Below are positions 21,005 to 26,994 of a stretch of 52,114 nucleotides of DNA, piece after piece (the first letter of the stretch is position 1; each line of letters starts with the position of its first letter). The position numbers and the translations under genes were made by a program. The stretch covers positions 1 to 52,114 of the IMG/VR virus record IMGVR_UViG_3300017989_000148; one strand, written 5' to 3'. Source of the stretch: a virus. The notes below the pieces were generated by a model. The model worked only from the letters and a program-made list of their open reading frames with translations, made no database searches and had not been told where the DNA came from.

Positions 21005-21414
21005 ACGGCTATCTCCGCGACGTTCTCGGCGAACCGATCGAGACGTTGCGCGGACTAGGACAAGGGAAGGTGGTAGCGATGAGGGCGGTACTAGAGCAGC
21101 ATGAGGGCGGGTTGGCGTTGGTCTGTGAGGCGGCACGGAAGAACGTGGCGAAGCGAGTGGAACAGCTTCAAATGCTCGGCTTCCACGTCGAGGTGCTGGA
21201 CGAGAGGCGGTTCGTAGTGAAGCCCGCCGAGCTTCTTGAGGCGGACAAGGTAATGGGCGTTGACTGGACCGCGACGCCAATTGTCACGATTCGATCGGCG
21301 GTTGAGGAAGGGGTGGTGTCCATCGCGGAAGTACGCGAGGCAGAGCTGGCAAGCGGGTCGCCGCGCAAGACGTTGCTCGAATGGCTGGAGGCGCAGGAGG
21401 ATGTCGATTCTTAG
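21001..21414 (+). CDS. Uncharacterised protein
   Basis: 137 residues from a GTG that overlaps the previous stop. Helical N-terminus (GLALVCEAARKNVAKRVEQL), then a beta-rich middle and a helical C-terminus. It overlaps the next gene by 14 nt. No family recognised. Confidence 0.5.
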   Translation: MNGYLRDVLGEPIETLRGLGQGKVVAMRAVLEQHEGGLALVCEAARKNVAKRVEQLQMLGFHVEVLDERRFVVKPAELLEADKVMGVDWTATPIVTIRSAVEEGVVSIAEVREAELASGSPRKTLLEWLEAQEDVDS

Positions 21415-21664
21415 AGCCTACCTGTGGTTCCTGCTGGTAGTCGGCGCGTTCTGGCAAGCTGTCTCGGTATGGACGTTCATCAGCAGCGCGGCGAAGTCGG
21501 GCTATCTGCGCGGGGAGTCGCCGAGCCAGAAGCATCCGCTAGAGCGGACGTTGGTCGGGCAGGCGATGTACTTCACGGCGTGGGGTACGTTGGCCGAGAT
21601 TGGGCTAGCACTGTTGTACGTGGTCATGGCGGCGGCGAGTCTGGCGCCGGGGATAGGGGGGTGA
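21401..21664 (+). CDS. Small two-span membrane protein
   Basis: 87 residues with two membrane helices (about 4-24 and 57-80) joined by a polar loop (KSGYLRGESPSQKHP). GCAGGAGG precedes the ATG. With the genes at 21671 and 24461 it shows that this block is rich in membrane proteins. Confidence 0.5.
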   Translation: MSILRAYLWFLLVVGAFWQAVSVWTFISSAAKSGYLRGESPSQKHPLERTLVGQAMYFTAWGTLAEIGLALLYVVMAAASLAPGIGG

Positions 21665-21670
21665 TTGGTT

Positions 21671-21841
21671 GTGCCGTGGGAAGCGTGGATAGGCATTGGA
21701 GGATATGTTGTAATCGGCTGTGCCTTCGCATCGGCGATCGGGGCGCATGACCTGTTTGATGTACTGGGAGCGCTGTTGTGGCTGCTTTCGCTGGTTGCGC
21801 TGGGATGCCGAGGCGCTGTTGAGCGGATTTGGGGACGATGA
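21671..21841 (+). CDS. Small membrane protein, GTG start
   Basis: 56 residues; AGGGGGGTG precedes the GTG. Two hydrophobic stretches (about 6-25 and 30-46), positive end RGAVERIWGR. The stop overlaps the ATG of the next gene. Confidence 0.45.
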   Translation: MPWEAWIGIGGYVVIGCAFASAIGAHDLFDVLGALLWLLSLVALGCRGAVERIWGR

Positions 21842-22179
21842 TGGCGCGATCGCTTGACGCAGAGGCGACGAAAGAAGTCCTCGCCGGCTATCTTGAGGCG
21901 ATCAAGTTCGGCGGCGACCGCAACTGGCAGCCGTTTGCTGTCGGCGACGGCCTGAGTGTGCCGCAGTTCGACCGCTGGCGCGACATGCACGCGGCGAAGG
22001 TGCCGGGCTGGGACGCTGATGAGAAGCGTGCAGTCGACGTGGCTCTCTATCTGTTGCCGCGTGGCGGCTTCGGCCGCATGTGGCAAGAGGGCAGCTTCGA
22101 GGTGGTGAAGGTTGGCGAGGAGTGGCGCGTCGTCGCGGGCTCGTGGGCGGCGCGGAAGGTGGAGAGCCGGTATGGATAG
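21838..22179 (+). CDS. Uncharacterised protein
   Basis: 113 residues; ATG ATG at 21838 and 21841 are both possible starts, and the second is two codons nearer to the SD GGGGACG. Helical N-terminus and a beta-hairpin EVVKVGEEWRVVAGSW near the end. No family recognised. The end overlaps the next gene by 8 nt. Confidence 0.5.
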   Translation: MMARSLDAEATKEVLAGYLEAIKFGGDRNWQPFAVGDGLSVPQFDRWRDMHAAKVPGWDADEKRAVDVALYLLPRGGFGRMWQEGSFEVVKVGEEWRVVAGSWAARKVESRYG

Positions 22180-22660
22180 GAAAGCAGTCACGGACGAGGA
22201 GCGGAACGCCAAGGCAGCCGAGCTGGCGGGATGGAATCCGCCAGAGTCTAATGAGCCTATCCCAACTGGGTTGATTTACCACATGCCTGTCGGTGAGCCT
22301 GCGTACTATGAGAAGGAAATCGCGGGGGAGACCAAGCGATTCGAGGCGCATGAGGTTCACCGTGCGTACTACTGGCACACGGACGATGGGCGCGCGGCTT
22401 CCAAGCTGCCCGACTTCTGCCATGACATCGCGGCGGCGTGGGAACTAGTCGGGGACAGACAGCGGCTTTGGCTATCGCTATCTGCCCCTGCCGGGAATGC
22501 AACTGATGCCCGCAATATCCCGCCCGTCAAGGCGTCTGTGATTGAAGTTGACGATGACGGGCGCGCAGTGGGCAGCGGCGAAGCCGAAGACATGCTTGCT
22601 CCCCGCGCCATCACCCGCGCCTTCATCCTGGCTATGGGCGGCGAAAAGGATCCGATGTAG
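22172..22660 (+). CDS. ABA-sandwich-like phage protein 2
   Basis: 162 residues. CHDIAAAWELV (about 87-97) and PRAITRAFILAM (near 145-156) mark the ABA-sandwich domain also seen at 15965 and 24100. The long N-terminal part (about 1-80) is specific to this copy and includes a YYEKEIAGETKRFEAHEVHR segment. Function unknown. Confidence 0.6.
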   Translation: MDRKAVTDEERNAKAAELAGWNPPESNEPIPTGLIYHMPVGEPAYYEKEIAGETKRFEAHEVHRAYYWHTDDGRAASKLPDFCHDIAAAWELVGDRQRLWLSLSAPAGNATDARNIPPVKASVIEVDDDGRAVGSGEAEDMLAPRAITRAFILAMGGEKDPM

Positions 22661-22671
22661 AATAGGGAGAC

Positions 22672-22875
22672 ATGCAGCGGTCAGGCCAGCTACTCGAACA
22701 AATCCGAGCTGAGATTGAGGGCGCTGAGGCCGAAGAGGGTCTCTCGCTCAAGACGGAGATGGACTGGCGGGAAGGCCAGCTCCTGAACGTATGGTGCCGC
22801 GTCCCCTTGGTGTATCGTGGGAGGCGGTGCTTTCACATTGTGAGGAGTACGGAGAACGAGCAGGGGGGGGACTGA
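22672..22875 (+). CDS. Small protein with an in-gene decamer copy
   Basis: 67 residues; the first codons include the decamer GCGGTCAGGC (22677-22686), here inside the coding sequence. ATAGGGAGAC precedes the ATG. A helical N-terminus and beta strands VWCRVPLVYRGRRCFHIV. No family recognised. The stop overlaps the next ATG. Confidence 0.5.
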   Translation: MQRSGQLLEQIRAEIEGAEAEEGLSLKTEMDWREGQLLNVWCRVPLVYRGRRCFHIVRSTENEQGGD

Positions 22876-23141
22876 TGGTATGGATCGAGACGCAATGGGG
22901 GGATCTCTATTGCATCGCCGGCATCAGGCAGCCGTCTGAGCAGGAGCGGTGTGTACTGGGCATGAAGAAAGAGCGCAGTAGGATAGAAAAGACGGGGATC
23001 TGGGAGATTGCGGGCATGGTTTCTCCGGATGGCGGCGGGTGGATTCTCGGGCGGTATGGAAGCGAAGCCCGAGCGCGGGAAGCGTTCCGCGTGCTGAAGG
23101 AAGCGATTATACAACAGAAGGGCATCATTCGAGCGCCTTAG
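22875..23141 (+). CDS. Uncharacterised protein
   Basis: 88 residues beginning MVWIETQWGDLYCIAGI; a beta-rich N-terminus and a C-terminal helix (EARAREAFRVLKEAI), as in small alpha/beta phage proteins. Coupled to the previous gene by TGATG. No family recognised. Confidence 0.5.
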   Translation: MVWIETQWGDLYCIAGIRQPSEQERCVLGMKKERSRIEKTGIWEIAGMVSPDGGGWILGRYGSEARAREAFRVLKEAIIQQKGIIRAP

Positions 23142-23157
23142 TTGGAGGCGGTCAGGC

Positions 23158-23334
23158 ATGAAGAGGATCTGCTGTCGCGAGCTTTGGGATGCACTGATCC
23201 GGCATGAGGGCGGGTTGGAATGGACGCCGGTATCGGAAGGCGACGCAGCGGGGCCGGTCGTTGTTGGGCGGATGGTTCGGCATTCGGCCTTCTGTTCGCT
23301 TCACTGGTGTCCGTACTGCGGGGAGGCGATCTGA
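23158..23334 (+). CDS. Small zinc protein started by the decamer
   Basis: 58 residues. CC near 5-6, then HSAFCSLHWCPYCGEAI at the end gives a CxxC knuckle plus upstream Cys/His. The ATG lies directly after GGAGGCGGTCAGGC. Typical of short phage zinc-knuckle proteins of unknown function. Confidence 0.55.
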   Translation: MKRICCRELWDALIRHEGGLEWTPVSEGDAAGPVVVGRMVRHSAFCSLHWCPYCGEAI

Positions 23335-23371
23335 GGCAACTGCACGAATCATGAATCGGAGGCGGTCAGGC

Positions 23372-24100
23372 ATGAAGAGACGATTAGCGGGGTTGGGGGC
23401 GGTACTCTTGCTCGCCGCCCTCTCCGGGTGTTTCCAGCCAGTCCTATTGGAGCCAGTCTTGCAGGTCATCAGCGCCGAGGGGGCGCTGTACTTGCCGATG
23501 GTCAACGGGACGCCGTTGTACTACGACGCGAACGTCCAGCCAGGCGATCTCATTCGGCTCAGTTGGGCGACGGGGCGCGACCAGTACGGCAACAGGGTCG
23601 GCCTGAGCGACGATACGCGGTGGACGATCCGCGAAGTGCGTATCCAGTGCACGGCGAAGACGGAAGAGGACACGGTATTCTGGCCGGCGAATCTGGGGCC
23701 GAACGAGTGCGTGTGGTTCCCGGGGTGGACGGCGCCGACCGAGATCTTCTCCGGGTTGCCGCTACCGCCCTATCCGCTCGTTGGCTACCCGTGGGACTCG
23801 TGTGGCGACCATACCGTACCCGACATGCCGGCGCAGACGGCGACGATCGAGGTCGCGGCTGAGGCTGAGTGGATCGAGGTCGAGCTGGCGCTGCCAGACG
23901 GCGGCGATTACGAGGTGCTGTGGCCGGGCGAGATGGTGCCGGTGCAGGTGTCGGGCGGCTTCGCGCGGCGGCGGCTGTCCGAGCCAGGCGACATCGTTGT
24001 GACGCAGGGCGCGAGTCAGTGGATCGAGGTCGTGCCGCTGGAATCGTTCTGGATCGATGGCGCCTTCGACGTGAATGTGGGGCCGACGGGGGTGTGCTGA
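23372..24100 (+). CDS. Predicted lipoprotein 1 of the cargo block
   Basis: 242 residues. MKRRL followed by a hydrophobic core and LSGC at 17-20 is a textbook lipoprotein signal, so Cys20 would be lipidated and the protein tethered to a membrane. The mature part is beta-rich, with several cysteines (near residues 94, 113, 146 and at the very end) that may form disulphides. The start directly follows GGAGGCGGTCAGGC. Phage lipoproteins of this sort are often lysogenic-conversion factors or superinfection blockers; no specific function can be read here. Confidence 0.75.
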   Translation: MKRRLAGLGAVLLLAALSGCFQPVLLEPVLQVISAEGALYLPMVNGTPLYYDANVQPGDLIRLSWATGRDQYGNRVGLSDDTRWTIREVRIQCTAKTEEDTVFWPANLGPNECVWFPGWTAPTEIFSGLPLPPYPLVGYPWDSCGDHTVPDMPAQTATIEVAAEAEWIEVELALPDGGDYEVLWPGEMVPVQVSGGFARRRLSEPGDIVVTQGASQWIEVVPLESFWIDGAFDVNVGPTGVC

Positions 24101-24459
24101 TGACACCCGACGAAGTGATGGCGCTGACGGATAAGGAGCTGTTAGTCAAGGCTTATGAACTGGATTCAGGGCTTCGTGTTTTGAGGCATGAAATTCATGA
24201 TAGGATGCAATGCGTGAAGACAGCAGGCGGGTCTGGAACAACTTGGATCATCATCCCCGACTACCCGCACGACATCGCGGCGGCGTGGGAGTTGTGGGAG
24301 AAGCTGCCAAAGCGCCGGATGCTTTACGACCTTGATGGGAAGACGTATTGCACGGTCGGTGGGTATTCTGAAGGTGGATGCTTATGCGAGGGAGAAGCCG
24401 ATGAAGGCGAAGAGGCCAAAGCCATCACCCGCGCCTTCATCCTGGCGAGGGCTCACTGA
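24100..24459 (+). CDS. ABA-sandwich-like phage protein 3
   Basis: 119 residues. PDYPHDIAAAWELWEKLPKR and AITRAFILARAH are the clearest version of the ABA-sandwich motif in this genome. The N-terminus (LTDKELLVKAYELDSGLRVL) is helical, and three cysteines cluster near 90-105. The start overlaps the lipoprotein stop (TGATG). Function unknown. Confidence 0.65.
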   Translation: MTPDEVMALTDKELLVKAYELDSGLRVLRHEIHDRMQCVKTAGGSGTTWIIIPDYPHDIAAAWELWEKLPKRRMLYDLDGKTYCTVGGYSEGGCLCEGEADEGEEAKAITRAFILARAH

Positions 24460-24460
24460 C

Positions 24461-24562
24461 ATGCTCTGGCTAGTGCTTGGCATCGTAGTCGCATGTGTGG
24501 TGATCGTCATTCTGCTGGGCCGTGGCGTGATGCGGTTCTGGCGCAGGTGGTGGAATCGATAG
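24461..24562 (+). CDS. 33-residue membrane peptide
   Basis: One hydrophobic helix (MLWLVLGIVVACVVIVILLG) and a basic aromatic tail (RFWRRWWNR). The start follows the previous stop by one base. Reads as an inner-membrane peptide. Confidence 0.45.
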   Translation: MLWLVLGIVVACVVIVILLGRGVMRFWRRWWNR

Positions 24563-24571
24563 GGGGACGAC

Positions 24572-25168
24572 ATGAGACATAGACCATGGATAGGCCGCGC
24601 GACGATTCGCGCAGTGATCTTCCTGGCAATGCTTGGCACGATCATCGGCTTGCTCGCTGCAGGTTGCGGGAAGAAGCAGCTTCCAGACGAGGAGGAGCCG
24701 CCGATCGTTGAGACAAACACGGCGCCCATTGCACATGCGGCGTTCATCCCCGGCGATCCGAGCTTCGTGTCGGGCGATCTCGTGCGGTTTGACCTGAGGT
24801 ATCGCGAGCATGGATGCGACTCGGGCGGCGCACCGACCTGGGCGACGGGCGCATGGGATCCGGATGGCGATCCGCTTGAGTACCGCGTGACGTGTGAGTG
24901 GAGCGTGTACACGGCGACCTATGAGAAGGTCAACGACCAGTGGATTACGTTCCCGGAAGACGATCGCGGCGAGCAGCTTGCGCTGGTGACAATCATCATC
25001 GGCTGGCAAGGCGAGATCCCGCCGTATCCGTTCGGCACGCAAGACGAGGAACCGAACCTGGCGGCGATGGGCTGTGATCCTGGAGTGCAACAGACACCGT
25101 TCACCTATGCCGTGCGAGACGGACGCGGGGGGATGACGAGCTACACGGTTGTCTTGGGCGGTTCCTGA
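24572..25168 (+). CDS. Predicted lipoprotein 2 with a PKD-like domain
   Basis: 198 residues. A long basic start and hydrophobic helix end in LAAGC near residue 32, a lipobox. After a Pro/Glu linker comes an Ig-like domain with the motif NTAPIAH and WDPDGDPLEYRV, the pattern of PKD or cadherin-like modules found in surface proteins and binding modules. Cys residues near 82, 105 and 170 suggest disulphides. GGGGGACGAC precedes the ATG. Tethered, surface-facing and probably adhesive; target unknown. Confidence 0.7.
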   Translation: MRHRPWIGRATIRAVIFLAMLGTIIGLLAAGCGKKQLPDEEEPPIVETNTAPIAHAAFIPGDPSFVSGDLVRFDLRYREHGCDSGGAPTWATGAWDPDGDPLEYRVTCEWSVYTATYEKVNDQWITFPEDDRGEQLALVTIIIGWQGEIPPYPFGTQDEEPNLAAMGCDPGVQQTPFTYAVRDGRGGMTSYTVVLGGS

Positions 25169-25187
25169 TGGCGCGGCTGGGTGAATC

Positions 25188-25970
25188 ATGAGGCGCGTGC
25201 TGTTGGGGGCTGACCTTCATGCCGGCCACGCCAAGGCAACGACGCTGCCTCCCTGGCAGTGGCCTACCGTTGGCGGGACAGAGCGCCGCAACCGTGCCGG
25301 CGAAGTCCAGCTAGAGTCCGAAGAGAAGCTCCGGGAGATCATCAAGGCCGAGCAGCCATTCGATGCTGCGGTATGGGCTGGCGACATGATCCATGGCCGG
25401 ATGCCCGACGCGCTGATGACTACGATGGACCGCGACGAGCAAGTTGAGCAAGCAGCGGCCATCGTCAACCTCGTTGGCGCGTCCGAGAATCTCATCATCG
25501 CGGGGACGCCACGCCATACCGGCGACATCGAGAAATGGGAGCGCGTACTGGCTGCGTCGGTAAGCGCCAAGTTTGGCTCGCGGGTCTTCTTCGAGATCGA
25601 GGGCGTCAAGTTCGTTGCGCGGCACAAGGTAGGCCGATCGCGGATCCCTCACGGCAAGGCGACGCCGGTGATGCGCCAGGCGATCTGGAATGAACTGAAT
25701 GCCGCGCGCGAGAGAGAGCCGAAGGCGGACGTACTCCTGTTTGGCCACGTCCACTATCACCTCATTGTTGAGGTCCCGGAATGGACTGCAATGACCCTGC
25801 CGGCGCTCTGTTGCCGGACAGAGTTCGCAGACGAGAACTCCGAAGGCGACGCGCACTGGGGAGTGGTCGTGATGGACATCGAGGACGGACGTATCGTCGA
25901 CCGGCGGTCACACACCATGGTCATCCGATCGGATGTTCCGGAGGTACTACACCTATGCCAAGCCAAGTGA
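25188..25970 (+). CDS. Calcineurin-like metallophosphoesterase
   Basis: 260 residues. ADLHAGH (8-14), AVWAGDMIHG (about 61-70), IIAGTPRH (about 103-110) and LLFGHVHYH (about 184-192) are the four metal-binding motifs of the metallophosphoesterase superfamily in order, so an active two-metal centre is expected. Members cleave phosphomonoesters or phosphodiesters, including cyclic nucleotides, RNA or DNA ends. No exonuclease partner (SbcC-like) is nearby. Its 3' end overlaps the next gene by 16 nt. It lies in the cargo block, outside the replication region. Confidence 0.85.
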   Translation: MRRVLLGADLHAGHAKATTLPPWQWPTVGGTERRNRAGEVQLESEEKLREIIKAEQPFDAAVWAGDMIHGRMPDALMTTMDRDEQVEQAAAIVNLVGASENLIIAGTPRHTGDIEKWERVLAASVSAKFGSRVFFEIEGVKFVARHKVGRSRIPHGKATPVMRQAIWNELNAAREREPKADVLLFGHVHYHLIVEVPEWTAMTLPALCCRTEFADENSEGDAHWGVVVMDIEDGRIVDRRSHTMVIRSDVPEVLHLCQAK

Positions 25971-26218
25971 AGCATGGAGAGATCCGGATCCAGGCACTAG
26001 ACGAGCTCGCGGGGCAGCCATATCGCCGGAAGTCTGGATACACCGAAGAGATGGACGCGGCCCTCATGGAGTACGGCTCGAAGGTGCAGGGCTCGCAGTT
26101 GAGCTGGACGGCAATCGCGGCGGCGTTCAACAAGCAGTTCGGAGTCCAAAAGAGCCGGGCTGCTTGGGAGAAGCGCTATCGCCGACTCCGTGAGGCTACT
26201 GAGGTGATTGGGCCATAG
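25955..26218 (+). CDS. Myb/SANT-like small DNA-binding protein
   Basis: 87 residues. Three helices, the last two in WTAIAAAFNKQFGVQKSRAAW and KRYRRLREA, fit a Myb/SANT-like or other small trihelical DNA-binding fold. The start lies inside the end of the phosphoesterase gene. Role unknown; a regulator of the late or cargo region is possible. Confidence 0.5.
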   Translation: MPSQVKHGEIRIQALDELAGQPYRRKSGYTEEMDAALMEYGSKVQGSQLSWTAIAAAFNKQFGVQKSRAAWEKRYRRLREATEVIGP

Positions 26219-26283
26219 ACCACGAGTGGGAGTTCCGCGACGTAGGCGACACTGACCGCATCATCAACGCGGCCGAGTGTGCC

Positions 26284-26460
26284 ATGAAGGTAGACCACGA
26301 GGGCTCGATCCTCGTCGGGCCGCAGTACGGATGGGTTGTGCGATTCATCGAAGTCGTGCCGAACGAGGAGAGCGACGGGGTGCTCGTGACGGTCTATATG
26401 GATCGGCCGCTCAAGGTCACGGCGACAGTGCTTGCGAATGGGACGGTGATAGAGTGGTAG
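26284..26460 (+). CDS. Small beta-rich protein with uncertain start
   Basis: 58 residues from the ATG at 26284, which has no good SD. The frame stays open upstream to 26203 and translates to plausible protein (DHEWEFRDVGDTDRIINAAE), but only an ATA at 26215 is available as a start. Either the gene starts at 26284, or an unusual start or a -1 slip from the preceding gene is used. Beta-rich, no family recognised. Confidence 0.4.
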   Translation: MKVDHEGSILVGPQYGWVVRFIEVVPNEESDGVLVTVYMDRPLKVTATVLANGTVIEW

Positions 26461-26612
26461 TGGGAGCACCGCCGGCTCGGCTGATTGCAGCTATTGTCTG
26501 TCAGTGGTTGGAGGCGGGCTATGTTTCGACCAAGCCGCACGCGGGACAGCAGGGGGGATGGATGTTAGCCAACCTTGGCTATAGCCTGATCCGGCTACTG
26601 AGCGGGGTTTGA
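26454..26612 (+). CDS. Small uncharacterised protein, GTG start
   Basis: 52 residues; GACGGTGATAG precedes the GTG, which overlaps the previous stop. Helical, with KPHAGQQGGWMLANLGY in the middle. No family recognised. Confidence 0.45.
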   Translation: MVVGAPPARLIAAIVCQWLEAGYVSTKPHAGQQGGWMLANLGYSLIRLLSGV

Positions 26613-26613
26613 A

Positions 26614-26712
26614 ATGGCGGGTGCAGGTCAACTCCCGGTGGACAATTGTGCTGTGACATTGCCCGGCCGCGATCGGGGCTATGTGTTCCAGATCCATGCG
26701 CGACGTGGTTGA
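26614..26712 (+). CDS. Very small protein, low confidence
   Basis: 32 residues from an ATG one base after the previous stop codon; a weak SD (AGCGGGG). Overlaps the next ORF by 17 nt. It may be real only because the block is otherwise gap-free. Confidence 0.3.
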   Translation: MAGAGQLPVDNCAVTLPGRDRGYVFQIHARRG

Positions 26713-26905
26713 CGGCAAGCCGGGCGCATCGATGTACGCGACGCGCGTACAAGTTGAGGAAGCGTACAAAGACGGCTTCCCTGAGATGCTGATCTTGGCG
26801 TTGGGCGCGGACCAAGACTGGGTACGATCGTACCGGGATCGGGTACAGATCGGGCGGCGGAATGAGAGTAGCCTGGCTGCAGCGGTTCTTGACAGCGTGG
26901 ACTAG
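26696..26905 (+). CDS. Uncharacterised small protein
   Basis: 69 residues from the ATG at 26696 (a GTG at 26681 is also in frame). Predicted helical, with YATRVQVEEAYKDGFPEMLI. Its last codons contain the promoter at 26889. No family recognised. Confidence 0.45.
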   Translation: MRDVVDGKPGASMYATRVQVEEAYKDGFPEMLILALGADQDWVRSYRDRVQIGRRNESSLAAAVLDSVD

Positions 26906-26917
26906 ATAGCATACACT
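26889..26917 (+). promoter_or_regulatory. Sigma70-type promoter for the structural operon
   Basis: TTGACA (26889-26894), 17-bp spacer, TACACT (26912-26917). It lies between the cargo block and the portal gene and is followed, as at 512, by a terminator-like hairpin and then a start-associated decamer. Confidence 0.7.
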
Positions 26918-26944
26918 AGCCTCACAGGACGAGCCATGACAACG

Positions 26945-26971
26945 GCCCCTGGCATTGCGCCAGGGGCTTTT
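26945..26971 (+). terminator. Terminator-like hairpin in the portal leader
   Basis: A 9-bp stem (26945-26953 with 26959-26967), loop ATTGC, followed by TTTT (26968-26971). About 20 nt downstream of the expected start of transcription and 23 nt before the portal ATG. It would stop the portal transcript unless antiterminated, or it ends transcripts from the cargo block. Confidence 0.7.
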
Positions 26972-26994
26972 GCATTGGCAGAAGGCGGTCAGGC

